Origin: Gammaproteobacteria bacterium
GTDB taxonomy: Bacteria; Pseudomonadota; Gammaproteobacteria; Ga0077536
Reading direction: 5' to 3'
DNA: 64,000 nt
NCBI GenBank assembly: GCA_020849475.1
Contig: JADLGE010000088.1
Span: 1 to 64,000 of the forward strand
A model generated the notes under the pieces. That model was not told the origin of the DNA. It did not search any database and saw nothing but the letters and a program-made list of their open reading frames with translations. Shown here piece by piece: positions 1 through 7,330 of this stretch; the stretch's first letter is position 1, and every line of letters starts with the position of its first letter. Both the position numbers and the translations under genes were made by a program.

Positions 1-1216
1 GCTCCATGCCGATGCGTCGCGCCACCATGTCGACCGCACGCTCGACCGCGAAGCGGGTCGGGAAGTGGCCGAAGGCGCGCGACGGCGTCAAGCTCGCCTT
101 GTTGGTGGTGGCGACCTTGAGGCTGATGTCGCCCGCGCCCCAGGTGTAGGCATTGGGCATTTCCACCGCGCCGAGGAACGGCATGACGAAACCCCAGTAC
201 ACACCGGTGGTGCCGCAGCCATTGTCGGCAACGCCGCGATTGCGGATCGCGAGCAGTTTGCCTTCCTTGCTGGCCGCGACCTCGAGGTAATTGATCTGAT
301 CGCGCTCCTGGCCGACGTTCATCAAGCTCTCGTAACGCGATTCCACCCAGCGCACCGGCTTTTTCAGCGCGCGCGCGGCATGCGCAATCATGATGTTCTC
401 ACGGTAGAACGGCGCCTTCACGCCGAAGCCGCCGCCCTGGTCGCGCGGCGCGATCACACGCACTTTCTCGCCGGGAATGTCGAGGATGTCAATCAAGGCC
501 AGGCGGTCGATATGCGGGCGCTGGGTGGTGATATAGGCCGTCAGCCCATCGCCGTCATTCCAGTCGCACAGCACGCCGCGCGGTTCCATGGGCGTGATGC
601 CGGTGCGGTGCACGCGGAAACGATCTTTCACCACCACGTCGGCCTTCTGGAAGATGGCTTCGACGGCGGCGGCATTGTCGCGTTGCGACTGTTCGGTCTC
701 GCCGCCGGTCAGGCTCATGGTGAAAATGTCGTTGCCACCGTCTTCTTCATGCACCAGCGGTGAGCCGGGCTCGAGCGCTGCTTCCGGATCGAGCACCGGC
801 GTCAGCTCTTCGTAATCGACCACCACCAGTTCGGCGGCGTCGACGGCGGTGTATTTGTCACGCGCGACGACCAAGGCTACTGGCTCACCGTGGAATTTCA
901 CTTTGCCAATCGCGAGTGGCCAGAAGGTCGGGTAGCGCGCCGGCAGATTGGGCTGCACCACCGCCTGCGGCATGGGCTTGATGAGATCCTTGATGGCGTC
1001 GCCGGTGAACACCGCCACTACGCCGGTCAGGGCCAGCGCCTCGGAAGTGTCGATGCTCTTGATGCGCGCATGGGCGTATTCGCTGCGCACGAACACCGCG
1101 TGCAGCATGCCGGGCAGCACCAGGTCGGCGAGATATTTGCCGGCGCCGGTGATGAGGCGCTGGTCTTCCTTGCGCGGCAGTCGCGCACCCAGCCAGTCTT
1201 GTGGATTGCTAGCCAT
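1..1216 (-). CDS. Xanthine dehydrogenase family molybdopterin-binding (large) subunit, 3' part missing
   Basis: Catalytic molybdenum-cofactor subunit of a three-part hydroxylase (Mo, 2Fe-2S and FAD subunits). Only the first 405 residues are inside the window; no stop is reached before base 1. The N-terminal domain begins MASNPQDWLGARLPRKED, and the cofactor-binding glycine motif GGGFGVK lies near residues 261-267. At the active-site loop (about 379-383) the sequence reads SRAFG. CO-oxidising form I enzymes have AYRCSFR there, so CO as substrate is not supported; the retained R, F and G resemble the YRGFG loop of other family members. The gene starts 8 bases after the 2Fe-2S subunit stops, third in an FAD, Fe-S, Mo order. 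Substrate unknown. Confidence 0.88.
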   Translation of the reverse strand, partial: MASNPQDWLGARLPRKEDQRLITGAGKYLADLVLPGMLHAVFVRSEYAHARIKSIDTSEALALTGVVAVFTGDAIKDLIKPMPQAVVQPNLPARYPTFWPLAIGKVKFHGEPVALVVARDKYTAVDAAELVVVDYEELTPVLDPEAALEPGSPLVHEEDGGNDIFTMSLTGGETEQSQRDNAAAVEAIFQKADVVVKDRFRVHRTGITPMEPRGVLCDWNDGDGLTAYITTQRPHIDRLALIDILDIPGEKVRVIAPRDQGGGFGVKAPFYRENIMIAHAARALKKPVRWVESRYESLMNVGQERDQINYLEVAASKEGKLLAIRNRGVADNGCGTTGVYWGFVMPFLGAVEMPNAYTWGAGDISLKVATTNKASLTPSRAFGHFPTRFAVERAVDMVARRIGME

Positions 1217-1224
1217 GCTTCACC

Positions 1225-1698
1225 TCACCCTTGTTCGCGCATGACGCGCGCTGCTTCGCGCACGGCGCGCACGATGTGCACATAGCCTGTGCAGCGACAC
1301 AGGTTGCCGACCAGGCCGCGTCGAATCTCGTCGTCGCTGGGGTCGGGGTTGTCACGCAGGAACTCGCTCATGTTCATGAGGATGCCCGGCGTGCAGAAGC
1401 CGCAGTGCAGGCTGTGGTTGTCGGTGAAGGCCTGCTGCAGCGGCGAGAGCTTGTCGCCGCCGAGGCCCTCGATGGTGGTGAGCGTGTGGCCATCGGCCTG
1501 CACCGCCAGCATGAGGCAGCTCTTCACCGCTTCACCATCGAGATGAATGGTGCAGGCGCCGCATACGCCTTCATAGGTGCACCCGACGTGGGTGCCGGTC
1601 AAGGCCAGTTGATCGCGCAGAAAATCGACCAGCAGCAGACGCTCGGAGACATTCTCCTCGTAGCGCGTGCCGTTGACGGTGACATTGATGACGGGCAT
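1225..1698 (-). CDS. 2Fe-2S subunit of the molybdenum hydroxylase
   Basis: A 157-residue electron-transfer subunit carrying two [2Fe-2S] clusters between the Mo and FAD subunits. The plant-ferredoxin-like N-terminal cluster uses C40, C46, C49 and C61; the spacing of the first two is C-x5-C, one residue longer than the C-x4-C I know from most family members. The C-terminal cluster is seen as HCGFCTPG and LCRCTGY. Length is typical. No export signal is present, so it is cytoplasmic. It sits between the FAD subunit (12-base gap) and the Mo subunit (8-base gap), clearly one operon. Confidence 0.93.
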   Translation of the reverse strand: MPVINVTVNGTRYEENVSERLLLVDFLRDQLALTGTHVGCTYEGVCGACTIHLDGEAVKSCLMLAVQADGHTLTTIEGLGGDKLSPLQQAFTDNHSLHCGFCTPGILMNMSEFLRDNPDPSDDEIRRGLVGNLCRCTGYVHIVRAVREAARVMREQG

Positions 1699-1710
1699 GG
1701 ATGTTTCCTC

Positions 1711-2589
1711 TTAACCGCGCGCGCGGTCGAAGGCGCGCGTCGCGACCTCGCGGCCGAGGCTGCGGATGAGTTGTTTGCGGTAGTCGGCATCGGCCGACAT
1801 GTCGCTGTGTGCGTCGGCCGCATCGGCAATCGCGCCCATGGCAGCATCGATGGCGGCCGTCTCGCCGCGGCTGCCGACGAGTTTTGCCTCGCCGAGCTTG
1901 CCGCGCTGTGCGCCATCGGCGAGACCGGCGAGCGCGATGCGCGCCGCGCTGCACTGGCCGGCGGCGTCGAGTGTGACCGTCACGGCCACGCCGATGACCG
2001 GCAGGGCGTCGGTCACCAGTCCCCATTTCTTGTAGGCGCTGCCGGTGCGTGGCGGCGGCGCCGGCCAACTGACCGACAGCAGGATTTCGTCGTCACGTCG
2101 CGCGGTTTCGAGCGGCCCCAGGAAGAAGTCATCGGCCGCGACGCTGCGTTGACTGCCGTCGGCGGCGGCGAGATTCATGGCGCCGGCCAGCGCCAGCACC
2201 ACGGTCGGCGTGCAGGCCGCGACATAGTTCCAGCACACGCTGCCGCCGATGGTGCCGCGATTGCGCACCTGGCGATCGCCGACATGGCTGGTAGCGTCGC
2301 GCAATGCGGCAAACGCGCCATCGAGTTGCCCATGGCCGGCTATCTCGACGTAGCGCGTCATGGCGCCGATGGTGAGCGCGCCATTGCTCACACTCACGCC
2401 CTTCAGTTCGGCGATGCCCTGCAGGTCGACCACGCATTGCGGGCGCAGCATGCGCGACTTGATGGCTTGCATGGCGCTCTGGCCACCTGCAAGAAATATG
2501 GCGTCGCCGGCGTCGTAGCGCGTGATGGCGGCGAGCGCTTCCGCGACGGAGCGCGGGCGTAGGTATTCTTGAATCCTGGCCGGAAACAT
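1711..2589 (-). CDS. FAD-binding subunit of the molybdenum hydroxylase
   Basis: A 292-residue FAD subunit that passes electrons from the Fe-S subunit to the final acceptor. The two FAD-pyrophosphate motifs of the family are visible as AGGQS near residue 35 and NRGTIGGSV near residue 110. The start MFPARIQEYLRP is chosen because GGGGGAG lies just upstream; an in-frame ATG 45 bases earlier has no good ribosome site. First gene of the operon. It is divergent from the SMP-30-like gene, with the promoters in the roughly 175 bases between them. Confidence 0.92.
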   Translation of the reverse strand: MFPARIQEYLRPRSVAEALAAITRYDAGDAIFLAGGQSAMQAIKSRMLRPQCVVDLQGIAELKGVSVSNGALTIGAMTRYVEIAGHGQLDGAFAALRDATSHVGDRQVRNRGTIGGSVCWNYVAACTPTVVLALAGAMNLAAADGSQRSVAADDFFLGPLETARRDDEILLSVSWPAPPPRTGSAYKKWGLVTDALPVIGVAVTVTLDAAGQCSAARIALAGLADGAQRGKLGEAKLVGSRGETAAIDAAMGAIADAADAHSDMSADADYRKQLIRSLGREVATRAFDRARG

Positions 2590-2765
2590 CGTTCTCCCCC
2601 GAGAGCTGGCGCAGCGTTCGAATGGAACGCGCAACGCCCGGATTGTAGCACCGCCTTTGCGCGCACTTGCTAGCGAGAAAAGCTTGCCCGCGGACGGCTC
2701 ACGCGCCTCTAATACCGGCCGGTCGCGGCCGTCGGTCGCGAAGTGTCAGTGGGGGAACAGCGCGC

Positions 2766-3680
2766 GTGAATTACAGCATCGAGTGTGTGGTTGCGGCCGG
2801 CAATCATCTCGGCGAAGGGCCGATCTGGGACAGCGAACAGGGCGTGTTGTACTGGGTCGATGGCACCGGCAGGCGCGTCGGCAATCCGTCCATCTGGCGT
2901 CTCGATCCGCGCACGGGTGACACCCGTCACTGGTCGCTGGATCACGATGTCGGCGCGATGGCGCTGCGGCGCGACGGCAATGCGGTGCTGGCGCTCGACG
3001 ACGGTTTCTATTTCTTCGATTTCGACAGCGGCAAGCTCGATCTCATCCACGCCATCGAACCCGAGCAACCGCGCTCGCGCTTGAACGACGGCAAGGTCGA
3101 CCGGCGCGGGCGCTTTTTCGCCGGCGGCATGGATGACAAGGAAGAGCTCAAGATGTGCGGCCTGTGGCGACTCGATCCTGATCTCGCGATCACCCGCGTC
3201 GACGAAGGCATCATCTGCTCCAACGGCCCGTGCTGGAGCCCCGATGACCGCACTTTCTATTTCGCCGATACTTTTCAGCAGCTGATGTGGGCCTACGACT
3301 ACGATCTCGCCAGCGGCACGCTGTCGAACAAGCGCGACTTCGCGAGTTCCAGCGCCGACGCCGGCTTCTACGACGGCAGCACCGTCGATGAAGAGGGCTG
3401 CATATGGAATGCGATGGTGATCGGTGGCGAACTCATTCGCTATACACCGGACGGTGAAGTCGAGCGGCGCATCGGCATGCCGGTCAGGAATATCACCAGC
3501 CTGTGCTTCGGCGGTGACAAGCTCGATGAAATCTATGTCACGTCGATGGCGCGCGTCAGCCACCCCGCCACTCACGCGCATTTCGCCAAGCAGATGCAGC
3601 CGCAATTCGGCGCCGGCAGCCTGTTCCGCATCCGGGGGCTCGGCATTCGGGGTTTCGCCGAGCCGCGTTTCGGCGGCTGA
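2766..3680 (+). CDS. SMP-30/gluconolactonase/LRE-like family protein
   Basis: A 304-residue six-bladed beta-propeller of the SMP-30/gluconolactonase family, which hydrolyses sugar-type lactones or related esters using a divalent metal. The family signatures are visible: LGEGPIWD near the N-terminus (metal-binding Glu), LNDGKVDRRGRFFAGGMDD in the middle, and YDGSTVDEEGCIW before the C-terminal blade. The GTG start at 2766 is preferred over an upstream ATG because GGGGGAAC precedes it at good spacing and homology begins there. Divergent from the molybdenum hydroxylase operon, which may reflect a shared catabolic pathway (inference). The substrate cannot be read from sequence. Confidence 0.88.
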   Translation: MNYSIECVVAAGNHLGEGPIWDSEQGVLYWVDGTGRRVGNPSIWRLDPRTGDTRHWSLDHDVGAMALRRDGNAVLALDDGFYFFDFDSGKLDLIHAIEPEQPRSRLNDGKVDRRGRFFAGGMDDKEELKMCGLWRLDPDLAITRVDEGIICSNGPCWSPDDRTFYFADTFQQLMWAYDYDLASGTLSNKRDFASSSADAGFYDGSTVDEEGCIWNAMVIGGELIRYTPDGEVERRIGMPVRNITSLCFGGDKLDEIYVTSMARVSHPATHAHFAKQMQPQFGAGSLFRIRGLGIRGFAEPRFGG

Positions 3681-3693
3681 GCAGAGCGGGGAT

Positions 3694-4731
3694 TCAGGCG
3701 CGCGCGTGCAGCGCGCGTCGCACCGCCGCAGCGAAGTGCTCGACGTCGTCGTGGCTGGTATCGAAGGACGTCACCCAGCGCGCGACCGCGTCGTTTTCGC
3801 GCCAGGTGTAGAAGTGAAATTCCTGCTGCAATGTCTCCAGCACCGCGCGCGGCAGGCGCGGGAAGAGCTGGTTGGTCTCGACTTCGCAGACGAATTCGAG
3901 ACCGGCCACATCGCTGAGCAGCGCGGCGAGACGCGCGGCCATGGCGTTGGCGTGAGCGGCCAGCGTGCGCCATAGCTCGTCATTGAGATAGGCCTCGAAC
4001 TGTGTGGCAATGAAACGCATCTTGGAGGCCAGCTGGGTGCTCTGCTTGCGCGCATAAGCGGCTTCCTCGGCCAACGCCGGATCGAATACCAGCACCGCCT
4101 CGGCGCCCATGAGGCCGTTCTTGGTGCCGCCGAAACTCAGGACATCGACGCCCACTTGCGACGACAGCGCGGCCAGCGATACATCGAGCGCGGCGGCCGC
4201 ATTGGCGAAGCGCGCGCCGTCGACATGCACCAAGAGCTTGTGGGCATGGGCGAAGTCGCACAGCGCGCGCAGTTCTTCGACGCTGTAGAGCGTGCCCCAT
4301 TCGGTCGGCTGGGTCAGTGACAGCACCCGCGGGCGGGCGTGATGCACGCCGCGCGTCGGGCCGAGCGCCGGCGCCAGCAGCGCGGGACTGAGCTTGCCGT
4401 GCTGCGCCGCTACCGGCAGCAGTTTGCCGCCGCAGTAGTGTTCCACCGCCGCGCATTCGCTGTTGAGGATATGGGCGCTGTCGGCGCACAGGATGGCGTC
4501 ATAGCGTCGCGTCACGGTGGCGAGCGCGACGACATTTGCGCCGGTGCCGCCAAAGCACAGCAAGGCTTCGGCGCCACCGCCAAACGCATCGCGCAGCGCC
4601 GCGATCGCGCGCGCCGTCCATTCGTCATTGCCATAGGCCGAGGCATGGCCGTGGTTGGCGGCGCTGATGGCGGCCAGCACGCGCGGATGGATACCCGCGC
4701 CGTTGTCACTGGCGAAGCTGCGTGCCGTCAT
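3694..4731 (-). CDS. ltaE: Low-specificity L-threonine aldolase
   Basis: A 345-residue PLP enzyme of fold type I that cleaves L-threonine or L-allo-threonine to glycine and acetaldehyde. The Schiff-base lysine is K204 in SFGGTKNG, and D171 in HVDGARF should bind the PLP ring nitrogen. The N-terminal FASDNGAGIHP segment matches the family. The start at 4731 overlaps the stop of the preceding gene as ATGA, so translation is probably coupled to the GFA-family gene. It converges on the SMP-30-like gene with a 13-base gap and no obvious terminator. Confidence 0.92.
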   Translation of the reverse strand: MTARSFASDNGAGIHPRVLAAISAANHGHASAYGNDEWTARAIAALRDAFGGGAEALLCFGGTGANVVALATVTRRYDAILCADSAHILNSECAAVEHYCGGKLLPVAAQHGKLSPALLAPALGPTRGVHHARPRVLSLTQPTEWGTLYSVEELRALCDFAHAHKLLVHVDGARFANAAAALDVSLAALSSQVGVDVLSFGGTKNGLMGAEAVLVFDPALAEEAAYARKQSTQLASKMRFIATQFEAYLNDELWRTLAAHANAMAARLAALLSDVAGLEFVCEVETNQLFPRLPRAVLETLQQEFHFYTWRENDAVARWVTSFDTSHDDVEHFAAAVRRALHARA

Positions 4732-5174
4732 GGCGCCACCACCGTCAGCGGCGACCAGTTGCGGCGCCGGCGCGCCAGGCGCTGCTCGAGATCCTCGGCC
4801 TCGAAATCGGTGTTGATACGGGCACACTGCGTGAGCGCGAGGTTGTCGAAAGTATTGGCGTTGACCACCGTGCGCAGTGCGTCTTCGAATTCGCAACGGG
4901 TCAAGGTCAGGATGCCGCAGCGGCGGCAGACCAGGAAATCGGCGCTGGCGGTGCCGAAGCGATAGGGCAGCACGGCTGCTTCATTGTCGATGCAGAGCCT
5001 GACCTCGGCCTCTGGATGGGATGTCCACAACGCGCCATGCCGCGTGCAATAGTCGCAGCCGCAGGCGCGCAAGGTTGGCGCCTCGGCCAGTGGCCAGTGC
5101 AAGCTGTAGTGCAGATTGCCGCAATGGCAGCCACCCGAGATGACGGCGGGCAGAGTCAGGAGCGTGGATGACAT
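4728..5174 (-). CDS. GFA/CENP-V family zinc protein
   Basis: A 148-residue protein of the GFA (glutathione-dependent formaldehyde-activating-like) Mss4-fold family. The zinc cysteines are GGCHCGN near residue 14, CGCDYC near 39 and CRRCG near 83. Family members bind zinc; only some have shown enzymatic roles, so no reaction is assigned. The stop overlaps the start of ltaE. It lies 38 bases downstream of the PP2C-SUMF1 gene and may be in the same transcript. Confidence 0.85.
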   Translation of the reverse strand: MSSTLLTLPAVISGGCHCGNLHYSLHWPLAEAPTLRACGCDYCTRHGALWTSHPEAEVRLCIDNEAAVLPYRFGTASADFLVCRRCGILTLTRCEFEDALRTVVNANTFDNLALTQCARINTDFEAEDLEQRLARRRRNWSPLTVVAP

Positions 5175-5212
5175 GGGGCGCCGTGGGTTGCCAGGCTGGC
5201 GCGGGACGGGCG

Positions 5213-7111
5213 TCAGTTACGCCGCACCACGCGCAGGCCGGATTGATCGTTGCCGCGTTCGACGCGCAGTTTGTCGCGCGCCGAATTGGTCAGACGGTCG
5301 GGGCCCGAACCGTAGCCACCGCCGCGCAACACGCGTACCGAGCAATCGCCGCCTTCGAACACGCCGCCGTCGCCGGGGGCGCCGTCGTAGCTCGAATGAA
5401 AGCAGTCGTAGACCCACTCCTGTGCATTGCCGGCGGTGTCATGGAGCCCGAAGGGATTGGCCTTGAAGCGCCCGACCGCGGTCGGCTGGCGCGGGTCGAG
5501 ACCGGTATCGCAGGCGAAGCAATGGGCATTGCCGCGGCCGATGCCGCGACCCCACCAGTAGGGCGTGCTGGTGCCGGCGCGCGCCGCGTATTCCCACTGT
5601 GCCTCGCTCGGCAGGCTGTATTCCTTGCCGGTCTGCTGTGACAGCCACTTGGCATAGGCCAGCGCGTCGTTCCACGACAGGAAGGTGATGGGGATGTCGT
5701 TCTGCTCGGCCATCGGCCCGAGCTTGGGCATCTTGGCGCCGGTCGCCTGGGCGAACTTGCGGTAGTCGCCGACCGTGATTTCATGCACGCCGATGGCGAA
5801 GGACTTCATGGTCACGCTGTGTTCGGGACGCTCGTCCGACGTCAGCGACAGCGGGTTGCCCATGGTGAAACTGCCGGCCGGCACCCAGGTCATGAGCGGG
5901 CCCTGTCCGCCGCCGCGCAACGCGTCGCGGAACTGGCCGCGCTTGGAGGCGGGCGCTGGCTCTGGCGTCGATTGCGTGGGGTTAGCGGCGACCGCGTCCG
6001 GTTTGGGTTTGGTCGTTTCAGCAGGCTCTATTTCGGAGTCCGGCACATCGTTCGCCGACTTGGCGGGCTGCTCGCTGTCTGTTTCAACGGCTATCTCCGG
6101 CGTAGCTTGCGCAGCGCTTGGCGTCTTGCCCTGATTCTGCAGCCAGTACCAGTAGCCACCGCCGCCCACGGCCAACAGCACCAGCACAATGGCGGCGATC
6201 ATGCCGATGCCGCCTTTGCGCGGTGCGTCATGGTCCATCCGCGACTGCGCGCGCGCACTGGCGCGCGTCGGCGCCGGCGCAGGGGGCGGCACCTCGATGC
6301 GTGGCGCCGGCGCGGGCGCGACTTCGAGCGGCGCTTCGGCTTTTTCGATGACGTCGATGACGATGACGGTGGTGTTGTCCTGGCGCGGCGCGCCGGCGTC
6401 GGTGACGGCCTGCAACAAAGCATCGACACAGGTCTTGGGGGTCGGCTGAGCGGCGCAGATATCGATGATCTGCTGCCTGTCCAGCGTATCGAGGCCGTCA
6501 CTGGAAAGAATCACGCGATCGCCGCGTTTCAGTTGCAGCGGCGATTCGGGGCAGTCGATCTCGGCGATGTCGTCACCGGTCAGCGCGCTCATCAGCATAT
6601 TGCGCGAGAAACCGGCTTCGGCCTCCACCGGGGTGCCGGCTTCGGCCATGCGATCGAGGAAGCCGCCGTAGCTGTGGTCGGCGTTCTTCTTGCTGAGATC
6701 GCCGTTACGCAGCAGGTAGAGATGACTGTCGCCGACGCTGACCCAACGCAAATTGCCGCGCTCGAGCACGCAGGCGACGAGGGTGCAGCCCATGCCCTTC
6801 AGCGCGGCGGTTTCCGACACGGTGGCGGTGATCGAGCCGTTGGCCTGCAGCACCGCTTCGTAGAGAACGTTGGAAACGTTGTCGTTGGGAAAATTCTTGG
6901 ACAGGTGGCGGTTGAAGGTCTGCACCGCCATGTTGCTGGCCACGTTGCCAGCCGCGTGACCGCCCATGCCGTCGGCCACGATCACCATGGAGCCGGCCGA
7001 ATCTGCGTCGGCGTCGCCAAGATGCGTGATCAGGAACGCGTCTTCCTGATAGTCCCTAGCCCCGTCTATCTGCGATCCTGAGATGTCGAAGCTTAAGACG
7101 CTCAAAGGCAT
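5213..7111 (-). CDS. PP2C-type protein phosphatase fused to a membrane segment and a SUMF1-like domain
   Basis: A 632-residue three-part protein. Residues about 8-255 are a PP2C Ser/Thr phosphatase with the metal motifs intact: RDYQEDAF (20-27), VADGMGGH (45-52), SSDGLDTL (203-210) and QDNTTVIV (244-251). Residues 256-300 are a Pro/Ala linker ending in basic residues. Residues 301-324 form one hydrophobic helix, and 325-395 are a Pro/Glu/Ala-rich spacer. Residues 405-632 are a formylglycine-generating-enzyme (SUMF1) fold, with the GLHDTAGNAQEW, RVLRGGGY and GLRVVRRN landmarks. The catalytic cysteine pair of true FGEs is not visible in the C-terminal core, so this domain probably binds rather than oxidises. 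Expected topology is phosphatase inside, SUMF1 domain in the periplasm. In the type VI secretion phosphorylation pathway PppA (PP2C) and TagR (SUMF1-like) are separate proteins; no kinase or secretion gene is nearby here. Confidence 0.9.
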   Translation of the reverse strand: MPLSVLSFDISGSQIDGARDYQEDAFLITHLGDADADSAGSMVIVADGMGGHAAGNVASNMAVQTFNRHLSKNFPNDNVSNVLYEAVLQANGSITATVSETAALKGMGCTLVACVLERGNLRWVSVGDSHLYLLRNGDLSKKNADHSYGGFLDRMAEAGTPVEAEAGFSRNMLMSALTGDDIAEIDCPESPLQLKRGDRVILSSDGLDTLDRQQIIDICAAQPTPKTCVDALLQAVTDAGAPRQDNTTVIVIDVIEKAEAPLEVAPAPAPRIEVPPPAPAPTRASARAQSRMDHDAPRKGGIGMIAAIVLVLLAVGGGGYWYWLQNQGKTPSAAQATPEIAVETDSEQPAKSANDVPDSEIEPAETTKPKPDAVAANPTQSTPEPAPASKRGQFRDALRGGGQGPLMTWVPAGSFTMGNPLSLTSDERPEHSVTMKSFAIGVHEITVGDYRKFAQATGAKMPKLGPMAEQNDIPITFLSWNDALAYAKWLSQQTGKEYSLPSEAQWEYAARAGTSTPYWWGRGIGRGNAHCFACDTGLDPRQPTAVGRFKANPFGLHDTAGNAQEWVYDCFHSSYDGAPGDGGVFEGGDCSVRVLRGGGYGSGPDRLTNSARDKLRVERGNDQSGLRVVRRN

Positions 7112-7230
7112 TTCTCTTTTGAGGTTGTGCAGTCACCTTAAGAAGCGCTCGCATGTTAGCAGTGCCATTGGGATTATGAAAGACAAGACCAGCGCATCCA
7201 GGGCCTGCGCCAGGCGTGCGCGTGGCTGGG

Positions 7231-7236
7231 TATACT
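7231..7236 (+). promoter_or_regulatory. Candidate -10 box for hrpA
   Basis: TATACT lies about 95 bases before the hrpA start, in the 219-base gap between the divergent phosphatase-fusion gene and hrpA. No convincing -35 hexamer is seen at the normal distance. The rest of the gap shows nothing recognisable. Confidence 0.35.
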
Positions 7237-7330
7237 GGGCCGTGTCTGAAGACTGCCCGAGTTTCCCGCGCGTCAGCGCTGCATATCGCGATGCCGCGAG
7301 CGCCAGCTGCGGAGCGCGGCCCGTCCGCCA

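Noticed and set aside
1-2589. Aerobic CO dehydrogenase (coxMSL)
   Set aside because: Gene order and subunits fit, but the AYRCSFR loop of CO-oxidising form I enzymes is absent, so only a general molybdenum hydroxylase call is justified.
5213-6000. Sulfatase-activating (formylglycine-generating) enzyme
   Set aside because: The SUMF1-like domain does not show the catalytic cysteine pair of true FGEs, and no sulfatase is nearby.
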